Shown here one piece after another: positions 1 through 5,858 of a stretch of 5,858 nucleotides of DNA (positions are counted from its first letter, which is position 1; every line of letters starts with the position of its first letter). Position numbers and translations under genes: made by a program. This DNA is from an uncultured Ruminococcus sp. (lineage in GTDB: Bacteria; Bacillota; Clostridia; Oscillospirales; Acutalibacteraceae), in assembly GCA_902773265.1 (NCBI GenBank), contig CACYDZ010000244.1, positions 1 to 5,858 of the forward strand, written 5' to 3'. The notes under the pieces were generated by a model, which worked only from the letters and a program-made list of their open reading frames with translations, was not told where the DNA came from and ran no database searches.

Positions 1-125
1 AAAAGTTTCGGTCAAGCCTTTTCAAAGGCTTGTGGGGTCAAGGGGCAAAGCCCCTTGTGGGATTTTTAAGGGCGAAGCCCTTAAACTCATCCAGATTCAA
101 ACAAAATTTGCGTACGCAAATTTTG
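1..125 (+). repeat. Structured repeat, left copy (three hairpins plus palindrome)
   Basis: This is a compact array of four dyads. Hairpin H1 (13-32) has stem CAAGCCTT/AAGGCTTG and loop TTCA. H2 (39-57) has stem CAAGGGGC/GCCCCTTG and loop AAA. H3 (65-85) has a 9-bp stem and loop GAA. H4 (102-125) is a perfect 24-bp palindrome centred on TGCGTACGCA. The same order of elements occurs in reverse orientation at 2437-2566, and 33-66 is identical to the reverse complement of 2498-2531 (34 bases). The shared edge AAAAGTTT (1-8) is also present in the other copy, so the element may continue left of the window. No ORF lies in it. I infer a dispersed non-coding repeat; it could also end transcription coming from an upstream gene. 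Confidence 0.85.
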
Positions 126-159
126 ACAGATTATTTTTTCTTAAAAACTCATGCAATAT

Positions 160-188
160 TTGACAATTCAGCCAGTTTGTTATATAGT
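160..188 (+). promoter_or_regulatory. Probable sigma-A promoter of thrC
   Basis: A perfect -35 hexamer TTGACA (160-165) is separated by 17 bases from a -10 hexamer TATAGT (183-188). Transcription would start near 195, giving a leader of roughly 28 bases. That leaves no room for a riboswitch or attenuator. The ribosome binding site AAGGGG (208-213) stands 9 bases before the ATG at 223. The promoter lies downstream of the left repeat, so that repeat would not be part of the thrC mRNA when this promoter is used. Confidence 0.75.
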
Positions 189-222
189 ATAGGGCAGACT
201 AAATGGTAAGGGGTGCAGATTT

Positions 223-1731
223 ATGAATTATAACAGCACGACAGACAAAAATAATGTTGTATCATCAGCACAGGCAATATCGCAGGGAATAGCTGAGGAC
301 GGCGGATTATTTGTACCGCAGGAAATTCCGCAGTACAGCAAAGCTGATTTTCAGGCGATGTTGAGTATGGATTACAGAGAGAGAGCCAAAAAAATCATAG
401 GGGATTATCTTACCGACTTCACCGCTGAAGAAGTGGCAGATTGTGTGGACAATGCCTACACCGAAGAAAAATTCGGCAGCGATAATCCAACACCGATAGT
501 CAGCACAAAGCTGAACGGTGTCGATATGAACATTTTAGAGTTGTGGCATGGACCTACATCAGCTTTCAAAGATATGGCGTTGCAGATATTACCATATTTC
601 CTGACCAAATCTCTTGCCAAGAAATATAAAGGCAAAGAAGCGGTCATTCTGGTAGCGACATCAGGCGATACGGGAAAAGCCGCCTTAGAGGGTTTCAAAG
701 ATGTAGAGGGAACAAAAATCATCGTATTCTATCCACAGAACGGTGTCAGTCCTATGCAGAAATGTCAGATGGCAACACAGGAAGGCAGTAATGTTGATGT
801 TTGTGCAATAGAGGGTAACTTTGATGATGCACAGACGGGTGTCAAGAAAATTTTCACCACACCGTCAGTAAAAGAAAAATTACAGGCAAACAATAAACTT
901 TTTTCCAGTGCCAATTCCATCAACTGGGGCAGACTGTTACCGCAGATTGTCTATTATATCTCTGCTTATTGTGACCTTGTAAACAGTGGAAGAATTGTGT
1001 TGGGTGACGAAATCAATGTAGTTGTACCCACAGGTAATTTCGGCAATATTTTAGCGTCCTATTATGCTATGCTTATGGGATTGCCGATAAAGAAATTTAT
1101 TTGTGCATCCAATGCCAACAATGTGCTTACCGATTTCATCAAAACAGGTATTTACAACAAGAACCGGACATTCTATACCACGATTTCCCCGTCAATGGAT
1201 ATTCTTGTATCGAGCAATCTGGAAAGAATGTTGTATATTTTTGCAGACGGTGATGACAAAAAGGTCAAATCCTATATGACAGCCCTGAAAACAGACGGAG
1301 CATATGAAGTTGACGAAGATATCAAGGCAAAACTGACAGAGAAATTCTTTGGGGGTTATTGTGACGAACAATCCACCAAAGATACCATCAAAGCTCTGTA
1401 TGAACAGTCGAAGTATTTATCCGATACCCATACAGCCGTTGCGGTGAATGTCTATGAACAGTATGTTATGCAGACAGGTGATAGAACACCCGTCATTCTT
1501 GCCTCAACAGCAAGTCCCTATAAATTTTCAAAGAGTGTACTTGGCAGTATTATTCCTGAAGAAAGTCTTTGCGAAAGCGAATTTGATATGGTAGACCGGA
1601 TGTATGAAGTAACAGGTGTAGCAGTTCCACAACCGCTTGCTCAGCTTAAAAACAAGAAGGTTCGTTTTGACAAAGTTACCGCCGTAAAAGATATGCCCGA
1701 ATATGTACTTGGGGTACTGGGAGTAGAATAA
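223..1731 (+). CDS. thrC: Threonine synthase (long class I form)
   Basis: This PLP enzyme converts O-phospho-L-homoserine and water to L-threonine and phosphate, the last step of threonine biosynthesis in the cytosol. At 502 residues it matches the long fungal/bacterial subfamily (yeast Thr4 is similar in length) rather than the roughly 350-residue Bacillus type. Visible motifs are the N-terminal GLFVP block (about 28-32), the PLP-lysine motif HGPTSAFKD with K116, the phosphate/PLP loop VATSGDTGKAA (144-154), NSINWGRLLPQ (231-241), PTGNFGN (269-275), and MDILVSSNLERMLY (325-338). The C-terminal part keeps HTAVA and STASPYKF. The start at 223 is supported by AAGGGG at 9 bases and by the expected N-terminus. 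One oddity is that the usual S-T-R near the N-terminus reads S-T-T (residues 5-7). The gene is complete and abuts the phosphoesterase gene with no gap. Confidence 0.97.
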   Translation: MNYNSTTDKNNVVSSAQAISQGIAEDGGLFVPQEIPQYSKADFQAMLSMDYRERAKKIIGDYLTDFTAEEVADCVDNAYTEEKFGSDNPTPIVSTKLNGVDMNILELWHGPTSAFKDMALQILPYFLTKSLAKKYKGKEAVILVATSGDTGKAALEGFKDVEGTKIIVFYPQNGVSPMQKCQMATQEGSNVDVCAIEGNFDDAQTGVKKIFTTPSVKEKLQANNKLFSSANSINWGRLLPQIVYYISAYCDLVNSGRIVLGDEINVVVPTGNFGNILASYYAMLMGLPIKKFICASNANNVLTDFIKTGIYNKNRTFYTTISPSMDILVSSNLERMLYIFADGDDKKVKSYMTALKTDGAYEVDEDIKAKLTEKFFGGYCDEQSTKDTIKALYEQSKYLSDTHTAVAVNVYEQYVMQTGDRTPVILASTASPYKFSKSVLGSIIPEESLCESEFDMVDRMYEVTGVAVPQPLAQLKNKKVRFDKVTAVKDMPEYVLGVLGVE

Positions 1732-2421
1732 ATGTCAATTTTTGTGATTGGGGACTTACATTTATCTTTCGGTACAGACAAGCCGATGAATATTTTCAGC
1801 GGTTGGGACGATTACGAAAAGAAAATCGAACAGAATTGGCGTTCACTGGTTAAAGATACCGACACAGTTGTTATTGCAGGAGATATTTCGTGGGCGATGA
1901 AGTTACAGGAAACCTATCAGGATTTTTCCTTTATCAACAGCTTGCCGGGAAAAAAGTTGCTGATAAAGGGCAATCACGATTACTGGTGGGAAACCCGCAA
2001 AAAAATGGAAACTTATTTTCAGGAAAATCATTTTGATACACTGGAAATTATTTTCAACAGTGCCAAAGCGGTAGAAGATTATGCCGTGTGCGGAACAAGA
2101 GGCTGGTTTTATGATGCTGAAAACGATGCGGATAAAAAAGTGCTTAACCGAGAGGTTGGCAGATTGCGTACTTCCCTCAACGAAGCACTTAAAACGGGTA
2201 AAATTCCGCTTGTGGTTTTACATTATCCGCCGGTATATGGCAATCAGCGTTGTGACGAAATTCTGAATGTTCTCAAGGAATATCACATTGACCGTTGTTA
2301 TTACGGACATCTTCATGGCAGACAGATATTCCGAAAAGCGGTGACAGGAGAATTTGAGGGAATAAATTTTCACCTTATTTCGGGGGACTATCTTCAGTTT
2401 ATTCCGAAACTTGTCCGATAA
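1732..2421 (+). CDS. Calcineurin-like metallophosphoesterase (COG1768-type), substrate unknown
   Basis: This 229-residue protein has the complete motif set of the calcineurin-like dinuclear metallophosphoesterase fold: GDLH (D8, H10), GDISW (D51), GNHDYWW (N81, H82), LHYPP (H164) and GHLHG (H193, H195). These residues normally bind two metal ions and activate water for phosphoester hydrolysis. There is no signal peptide or membrane segment, so it is probably cytosolic. The short length, and the W residues after GDIS and GNHD, resemble the uncharacterised COG1768 'predicted phosphohydrolase' group; that assignment is from memory. The ATG directly follows the thrC TAA, and its ribosome binding site GGGAG (1719-1723) sits inside the last thrC codons, so translation is probably coupled. 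The substrate could be a nucleotide, a phosphoprotein or a small phosphoester; the sequence does not decide. Adjacency to thrC suggests co-expression but does not prove a role in threonine synthesis. Confidence 0.9.
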   Translation: MSIFVIGDLHLSFGTDKPMNIFSGWDDYEKKIEQNWRSLVKDTDTVVIAGDISWAMKLQETYQDFSFINSLPGKKLLIKGNHDYWWETRKKMETYFQENHFDTLEIIFNSAKAVEDYAVCGTRGWFYDAENDADKKVLNREVGRLRTSLNEALKTGKIPLVVLHYPPVYGNQRCDEILNVLKEYHIDRCYYGHLHGRQIFRKAVTGEFEGINFHLISGDYLQFIPKLVR

Positions 2422-2436
2422 ACGGTGATGTTATCG

Positions 2437-2467
2437 ACAAAATCTGCGTACGCAGATTTTGTTTGAG
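2437..2467 (+). terminator. Candidate terminator of the thrC-phosphoesterase unit
   Basis: The palindrome begins 15 bases after the phosphoesterase stop codon. As RNA it can fold into an 11-bp hairpin with a GTAC loop, A-rich on its 5' side and followed by a short T-containing tail (TTTTGTTTG). The tail is weaker than a classic run of U. The following hairpins H3 and H2 could add to termination. Its symmetry would allow it to work in both directions. This is a structural inference only. Confidence 0.4.
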
Positions 2468-2566
2468 ATTTTAGCCGATTAAAGGGCTTTGCCCTTTAAA
2501 ATCCCACAAGGGGCTTTGCCCCTTGACCCCACCACTTTTTTGAAAAAAAGTGGACAAAAAACTTTT
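2437..2566 (-). repeat. Structured repeat, right copy (inverted relative to left copy)
   Basis: Read on the minus strand, this has the same order of parts as positions 1-125. H1 is at 2532-2553 (stem CCACTTTTT/AAAAAGTGG, loop TTCA on the minus strand), H2 at 2507-2525, H3 at 2479-2499 (loop TTT on +), and H4 is a perfect 26-bp palindrome at 2437-2462. H1 keeps the TTCA loop although its stem sequence is largely different from the left copy. H3 and H4 each differ from the left copy by a compensating base-pair change (T-A to A-T in H3, T-A to C-G in H4). The inner edge is the palindrome and the outer edge is AAACTTTT (2559-2566), so the element is about 130 bases. It fills most of the gap between the phosphoesterase and tig. 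No coding potential is seen. Confidence 0.85.
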
Positions 2567-2572
2567 AGTTGT

Positions 2573-2601
2573 CACTGCTTAAGGTAAGATTATCTTAAGT
2601 G
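2573..2601. promoter_or_regulatory. AT-rich dyad upstream of tig, possible operator
   Basis: Two CTTAAG palindromes (2578-2583 and 2594-2599) flank a 10-base spacer. Within the region TAAGAT-T-ATCTTA (2585-2597) is a perfect 13-base odd palindrome. CAC and GTG on the outside extend the symmetry, with a two-base bulge on the left. A weak promoter-like pair, TTGTCA (2569-2574) and TATCTT (2591-2596, 16-base spacer), overlaps the dyad, so a bound protein could block it. It matches neither the CIRCE nor the CtsR heptad consensus. Regulatory function is unproven. Confidence 0.25.
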
Positions 2602-2660
2602 GGAAAGAGAATTTCTGTGAGAAAACACGCATAATTTTACAAAATTTTCATAATTAGCTA

Positions 2661-2689
2661 TGGAAAAAAAATATTTGTTATGTTATAAT
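2661..2689 (+). promoter_or_regulatory. Extended -10 promoter of tig(-clpP-clpX)
   Basis: A perfect -10 hexamer TATAAT (2684-2689) is preceded directly by TGT (2681-2683), an extended -10 element. The -35 at 17 bases is weak, TGGAAA (2661-2666, four of six consensus positions), which the extended -10 usually compensates. Transcription would begin near 2696, with a leader of about 29 bases containing the strong ribosome binding site AGGAGG (2711-2716, 8 bases before the ATG). No CIRCE or CtsR site is seen, so heat-shock control of this promoter is not supported by sequence. Confidence 0.75.
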
Positions 2690-2724
2690 GAAAAACACTT
2701 AGCATATTTCAGGAGGAAACAAAA

Positions 2725-4008
2725 ATGAGTTTGAAATCTACCAATAAAGCGGATACCAACAAATACGAAGTCGTTGTGGAGATTGAGGGGAAAGTATTCA
2801 ACGACGAAGTCAACAAAGTTTACCGCAAAGAAGTAAAGAAAATTAACATTCCCGGTTTCCGTAAAGGAAAAGCACCAAGAGCCATTATAGAAAAAATGTA
2901 CGGTACAGAAGTTTTTTATGATGACGCTATCAAGAACCTTTATCCGTCAGCACTTGGTGAAGCTGTTGAAGAAGCCGGATTGAATGTTGTCGGAGTTGAC
3001 AGTGTAGAAGTGGAAGAAGTCGGCAAAGACGGTCTGAGATTTAAAGCTGTTGTATTTGTCAAGCCTGAAGAAGTAGCTATCAGTGACTATGAAGGTATTG
3101 CTGTTGTCATGAAACCCACCGAAGTCACCGAAGAAATGATTAACGAAGAAATCGAAAAGGTAAGAGACAGAAACAGCAGAACTATCACTGTTGAGGACAG
3201 ACCCGCACAGAACGGAGATACAGTGGTTATCGACTTTGAGGGATTTGTTGACGGTGCAGCATTTGACGGCGGTAAGGCAGAAAACTTCAATCTGACATTA
3301 GGCAGCGGACAGTTTATACCGGGATTTGAAGAAAAAATCGAAGGTCACAATACAGGCGAAGAATTTACCATTGATGTGACTTTCCCTGAAGATTATCAGG
3401 CAGAAGAACTCAAAGGTAAAGCAAGCGAGTTCAAAATCACATTACATGAAATCAAAGCCAAAGAACTTCCTGAAGTTGACGATGAATTTGTCAAAGATGT
3501 CAGCGATAAGGAAACACTTGACGAATATAAAGAAGAACTCAAGTCAGAAATTGCCGAAAGATTGCAGAAAGAAGCAGACAGCGATATGGAAAATCAGCTT
3601 GTGGACAAACTTTGTGATTTGTTGCAGGCAGAAATTCCCGAAGTCATGTATGAGGAACAAGCCAACAATATGCTGCGTGATTTTGATATGCGTCTGCGTT
3701 CACAGGGAATGGATTTGGACGGTTACCTCAAGTATTTCGGCATGACCAGAGAAAATGTCCTGGAAAATTACAGACCGCAGGCAGAAAAGAGAGTAAAATT
3801 AAGACTGGCTTTAGAGAAGATTGCAGAGGAAAAAGGTTTTTACGAAGTCAGTGAAGAAGAACTCAATGCGGAATATGAAAGACTGGCAGAAAATTACAAA
3901 GTGGAAGTTGACAAAGCAAAAGAAATTATTGCGGCAGAAAATCTCAAACAGGATATTGCCGTAGATAAAGCGATGAAATTTGTCAAGGAAAGTGCCGTTA
4001 AATCATAA
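2725..4008 (+). CDS. tig: Trigger factor, ribosome-associated chaperone and prolyl isomerase
   Basis: Trigger factor docks at the ribosome exit tunnel and shields nascent chains. At 427 residues it has the usual family length and all three domains. The N-terminal ribosome-binding domain (about 1-125) carries the signature GFRKGKAPR at 44-52. The FKBP-like peptidyl-prolyl isomerase domain (about 162-245) runs from NGDTVVIDFEGFVDG through FIPGFEEKIEGHNTGE to the FKITLHEIKAKELPE linker. The C-terminal helical substrate-binding domain (about 250-427) is rich in K and E and coiled-coil-like. The start is fixed by AGGAGG 8 bases upstream and by alignment of the N-terminus. It has its own promoter and precedes clpP by 112 bases without an obvious terminator. 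Pairing with clpP-clpX is a well-known conserved arrangement in bacteria. Nothing unusual is seen in the protein. Confidence 0.97.
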   Translation: MSLKSTNKADTNKYEVVVEIEGKVFNDEVNKVYRKEVKKINIPGFRKGKAPRAIIEKMYGTEVFYDDAIKNLYPSALGEAVEEAGLNVVGVDSVEVEEVGKDGLRFKAVVFVKPEEVAISDYEGIAVVMKPTEVTEEMINEEIEKVRDRNSRTITVEDRPAQNGDTVVIDFEGFVDGAAFDGGKAENFNLTLGSGQFIPGFEEKIEGHNTGEEFTIDVTFPEDYQAEELKGKASEFKITLHEIKAKELPEVDDEFVKDVSDKETLDEYKEELKSEIAERLQKEADSDMENQLVDKLCDLLQAEIPEVMYEEQANNMLRDFDMRLRSQGMDLDGYLKYFGMTRENVLENYRPQAEKRVKLRLALEKIAEEKGFYEVSEEELNAEYERLAENYKVEVDKAKEIIAAENLKQDIAVDKAMKFVKESAVKS

Positions 4009-4104
4009 TCTGTACTTGGTGAATAATTACATTGTATTTTGTCTATGATTATAGAGGTAATCGTAAAGAAGTTTCGGGGACTTACAGAATATCATGTATT
4101 TTGG

Positions 4105-4110
4105 AAAGGA
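4105..4110 (+). promoter_or_regulatory. Ribosome binding site that decides the clpP start
   Basis: AAAGGA lies 10 bases before the ATG at 4121. The earlier in-frame ATG at 4094 has only GGGGA at 4076-4080, 13 bases away, and would add nine residues not found at ClpP N-termini. The ATG at 4111 is in another frame and directly touches the AAAGGA, so it is unlikely to be used. The start at 4121 is therefore preferred. Confidence 0.7.
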
Positions 4111-4120
4111 ATGGTTACAA

Positions 4121-4714
4121 ATGGAAATCATTAACAGCAATCTTGTACCTTATGTCATCGAACAGACAAGCAGAGGAGAGCGTTCATACGATATATTCTC
4201 CCGTCTTTTGGGAGAAAGAATTGTCATGCTGACAGGAGAAGTCAATGACGCTTCCGCAAGCATTGTCGTAGCACAGCTTTTGTATCTGGAAAGTCAGGAC
4301 CCGACAAAGGATATTTCCCTGTATATCAACAGTCCGGGCGGTTCAGTCACAGCAGGAATGTCGATTTACGATACCATGCAGTATATCAAATGTGATGTAT
4401 CTACAATATGTATGGGTATGGCGGCAAGTATGGGAGCATTTTTGTTGTCATCAGGAACAAAGGGAAAGCGTTACGCATTACCGAATGCCGATATTATGAT
4501 ACATCAGCCTTTAGGCGGATTTCAGGGACAGGCGTCCGATATCATGATACACGCCAACTACATCGACAGAATCAAGAGCAGACTGAACGGTATTTTATCC
4601 GCCAACACAGGTCAGCCGATAGAGGTTATCGAAAAAGATACTGACAGAGATAATTTCATGTCGGCACAGGAGGCTTGCGAATACGGTCTGATTGATAAGG
4701 TAATGCAAAGATAA
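4121..4714 (+). CDS. clpP: ATP-dependent Clp protease proteolytic subunit
   Basis: ClpP is a serine peptidase that forms a double-heptamer barrel and degrades proteins fed into it by ClpX or another Clp ATPase. Starting at 4121 it has 197 residues, the normal length. The catalytic triad is intact: S103 in [10 protein letters not shown]128 in MIHQPLGG and D177 in DTDRDNFM, with the same spacings as E. coli ClpP (25 and 49 residues). The substrate-binding strand YINSPGGSV (68-76) and the N-terminal [19 protein letters not shown] (12-30) are typical. The gene lies 112 bases after tig. That gap has no convincing sigma-A promoter or terminator, only a weak 7-bp hairpin at 4045-4064, so clpP is probably transcribed with tig. 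clpX follows after 50 bases. Confidence 0.97.
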   Translation: MEIINSNLVPYVIEQTSRGERSYDIFSRLLGERIVMLTGEVNDASASIVVAQLLYLESQDPTKDISLYINSPGGSVTAGMSIYDTMQYIKCDVSTICMGMAASMGAFLLSSGTKGKRYALPNADIMIHQPLGGFQGQASDIMIHANYIDRIKSRLNGILSANTGQPIEVIEKDTDRDNFMSAQEACEYGLIDKVMQR

Positions 4715-4764
4715 TCAGATGGAATTACCGCAGGCAGAATTATCAGCAGGAAAGGAGTTGTAAT

Positions 4765-5858
4765 ATGGCAGGCAAAGGGGAGAAAAAAACGGTACGCTGT
4801 TCGTTTTGCAACCGTACACAAAGTCAGGTAGGACGAATTATCGAGGGTAACGGTGTATTTATCTGTGAAGAATGTGTCAGGCAGTGTCAGGAGATATTGG
4901 GTGATACTTTTGATGATATGGATTTCAAGGACTATTTCAGTAAGGACGAGGATTTACTCAAGCCCGAACAGATAAAAGCCAGACTTGATGAATATGTTGT
5001 CGGACAGGACGAAGCCAAAAAGACACTTTGTGTAGCCGTATACAACCACTATAAAAGAATAAAACACAATAAAGGTACAGACAAGGATTTTGTCAAAAGC
5101 AATGTATTGATGGTCGGACCCACAGGCACAGGAAAGACCTTTTTAGCCCAGACGCTGGCAAAGATACTCAATGTACCGTTTGCCATTGCAGACGCAACCA
5201 CACTCACACAGGCAGGCTATGTAGGTGAAGATGTCGAAAACATTCTGTTGCGGCTGATACAGGCAGCGGATTTTGATGTCAAAAGTGCCGAACAGGGTAT
5301 TATCTACATTGACGAAATTGACAAGATTTCCCGAAAATCGGAAAATCCTTCTATCACACGAGATGTCAGCGGAGAGGGAGTACAGCAGGCTTTACTCAAA
5401 ATTCTTGAGGGAACAGTAGCGAATGTCCCCCCGCAGGGAGGCAGAAAACACCCTCAGCAGGAATGTATTCCTATCAACACAAAAGATATTCTCTTTATTT
5501 GTGGAGGAGCTTTTGACGGTCTGGAAAAGACGATGGAAAAGCGGATATCCAGTTCATCCATAGGTTTCGGAGCTGATGTCAAATCCAAAGGACAGCTTGC
5601 CAAAGAAACCGACTGGATGAAGAATATCATACCGCATGACCTTGTCAAATATGGTCTTATTCCCGAACTGATAGGCAGATTACCTGTCATTACCCATCTC
5701 AATGCGATAGATAAAGAGGGATTTATTAAAATTCTTACCGAACCGAAAAACTCACTTGTCAGGCAGTATAAGAACATTTTCGAGCTTGACCATGTGACCC
5801 TTGAGTTTGAAAAAGAGGCGTTGGAGGCGATTGCCGAAAAGGCACAGGAAGAAAACAC
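4765..5858 (+). CDS. clpX: Clp protease ATP-binding subunit ClpX (partial, cut at right edge)
   Basis: ClpX is a hexameric AAA+ unfoldase that recognises tagged proteins and threads them into ClpP. The reading frame is open from the ATG to the window end, giving 364 codons of an expected 410-430, so the C-terminal small domain with the sensor-2 arginine lies outside. Visible parts are the N-terminal zinc-binding domain with C12, C15, C34 and C37, Walker A GPTGTGKT (118-125), pore-1 loop GYVG (151-154), Walker B IIYIDEID (179-186), the RKH loop (227-229), the IGF ClpP-docking tripeptide (266-268), and the arginine-finger motif ELIGRLP with R305. The start is supported by AGGAG (4753-4757) at 7 bases and by the zinc domain beginning soon after. 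The IGF loop agrees with its pairing with the adjacent clpP. It is probably the third gene of the tig transcript. No defects are seen in the visible part. Confidence 0.97.
   Translation, partial: MAGKGEKKTVRCSFCNRTQSQVGRIIEGNGVFICEECVRQCQEILGDTFDDMDFKDYFSKDEDLLKPEQIKARLDEYVVGQDEAKKTLCVAVYNHYKRIKHNKGTDKDFVKSNVLMVGPTGTGKTFLAQTLAKILNVPFAIADATTLTQAGYVGEDVENILLRLIQAADFDVKSAEQGIIYIDEIDKISRKSENPSITRDVSGEGVQQALLKILEGTVANVPPQGGRKHPQQECIPINTKDILFICGGAFDGLEKTMEKRISSSSIGFGADVKSKGQLAKETDWMKNIIPHDLVKYGLIPELIGRLPVITHLNAIDKEGFIKILTEPKNSLVRQYKNIFELDHVTLEFEKEALEAIAEKAQEEN

Noticed and set aside
1..125. CRISPR-like array from the repeated hairpins
   Set aside because: The hairpins differ from each other, there is no regular repeat-spacer pattern, and no cas gene is present.
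126..222. T-box or amino-acid riboswitch leader of thrC
   Set aside because: The predicted transcript leader is only about 28 bases, and no T-box core or riboswitch fold is visible.
456..722. Minus-strand open frame of 88 codons inside thrC
   Set aside because: It lies wholly within a well-supported conserved gene, has no recognisable motif, and is explained as an antisense shadow.
1..2566. Composite transposon or insertion sequence formed by the inverted repeats
   Set aside because: The bracketed segment encodes only housekeeping enzymes with no transposase, the repeat ends are hairpin arrays rather than simple terminal repeats, and no target duplication can be judged because the left copy reaches the window edge.
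2694..2710. CIRCE-like half site (TTAGCA) before tig
   Set aside because: Only a partial match to one arm is present; the second arm GAGTGCTAA at the required spacing is absent.
4032..4232. Short + strand frame starting in the tig-clpP gap
   Set aside because: It starts at TTG without a good ribosome binding site, overlaps clpP in another frame, and has no recognisable composition or motif.
5454..5858. Minus-strand open frame reaching the right edge
   Set aside because: The + strand here encodes ClpX with its Walker B to arginine-finger region in continuous frame, so the antisense frame is a shadow.

Overview
The window looks like a chromosomal housekeeping region of a moderately low-GC Clostridia member, most likely Ruminococcus/Oscillospiraceae-like. 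The evidence for this is indirect: strong AGGAGG-type ribosome binding sites, consensus sigma-A promoters, a Clostridia-like tig-clpP-clpX order, and GGGGCAAAGCCCC-type hairpin repeats, which I remember as common in that group. The genus is an inference. All genes are on the + strand.

Region 1 (1-222) holds no gene. Positions 1-125 are one copy of a structured repeat made of three hairpins and a 24-bp palindrome. A near-consensus promoter (160-188) and a ribosome binding site follow. Region 2 (223-2421) is a tightly coupled two-gene unit: threonine synthase (thrC), then an uncharacterised calcineurin-like metallophosphoesterase whose ATG directly follows the thrC stop codon. Region 3 (2422-2724, 303 bases, no gene) holds a second copy of the repeat in inverted orientation (2437-2566), a small AT-rich dyad (2573-2601), and an extended -10 promoter for the next gene. 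Region 4 (2725-5858) is the protein quality-control cluster: trigger factor (tig), the protease subunit clpP, and the AAA+ unfoldase clpX, which runs off the right edge. No terminator is seen between these three genes.

Trigger factor folds nascent chains at the ribosome exit. ClpX unfolds tagged proteins and threads them into the ClpP barrel. Together they form a folding/degradation module. thrC makes threonine from O-phosphohomoserine, and the substrate of its partner phosphoesterase is unknown.

The most notable non-coding feature is the inverted pair of repeats that brackets exactly the thrC-phosphoesterase unit. The two copies differ mostly at paired stem positions, with compensating changes, so selection or copying appears to preserve the fold. 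I see no transposase, CRISPR array, tRNA, rRNA or recognisable riboswitch. The coding genes are ordinary; no clearly new multi-gene system is visible.
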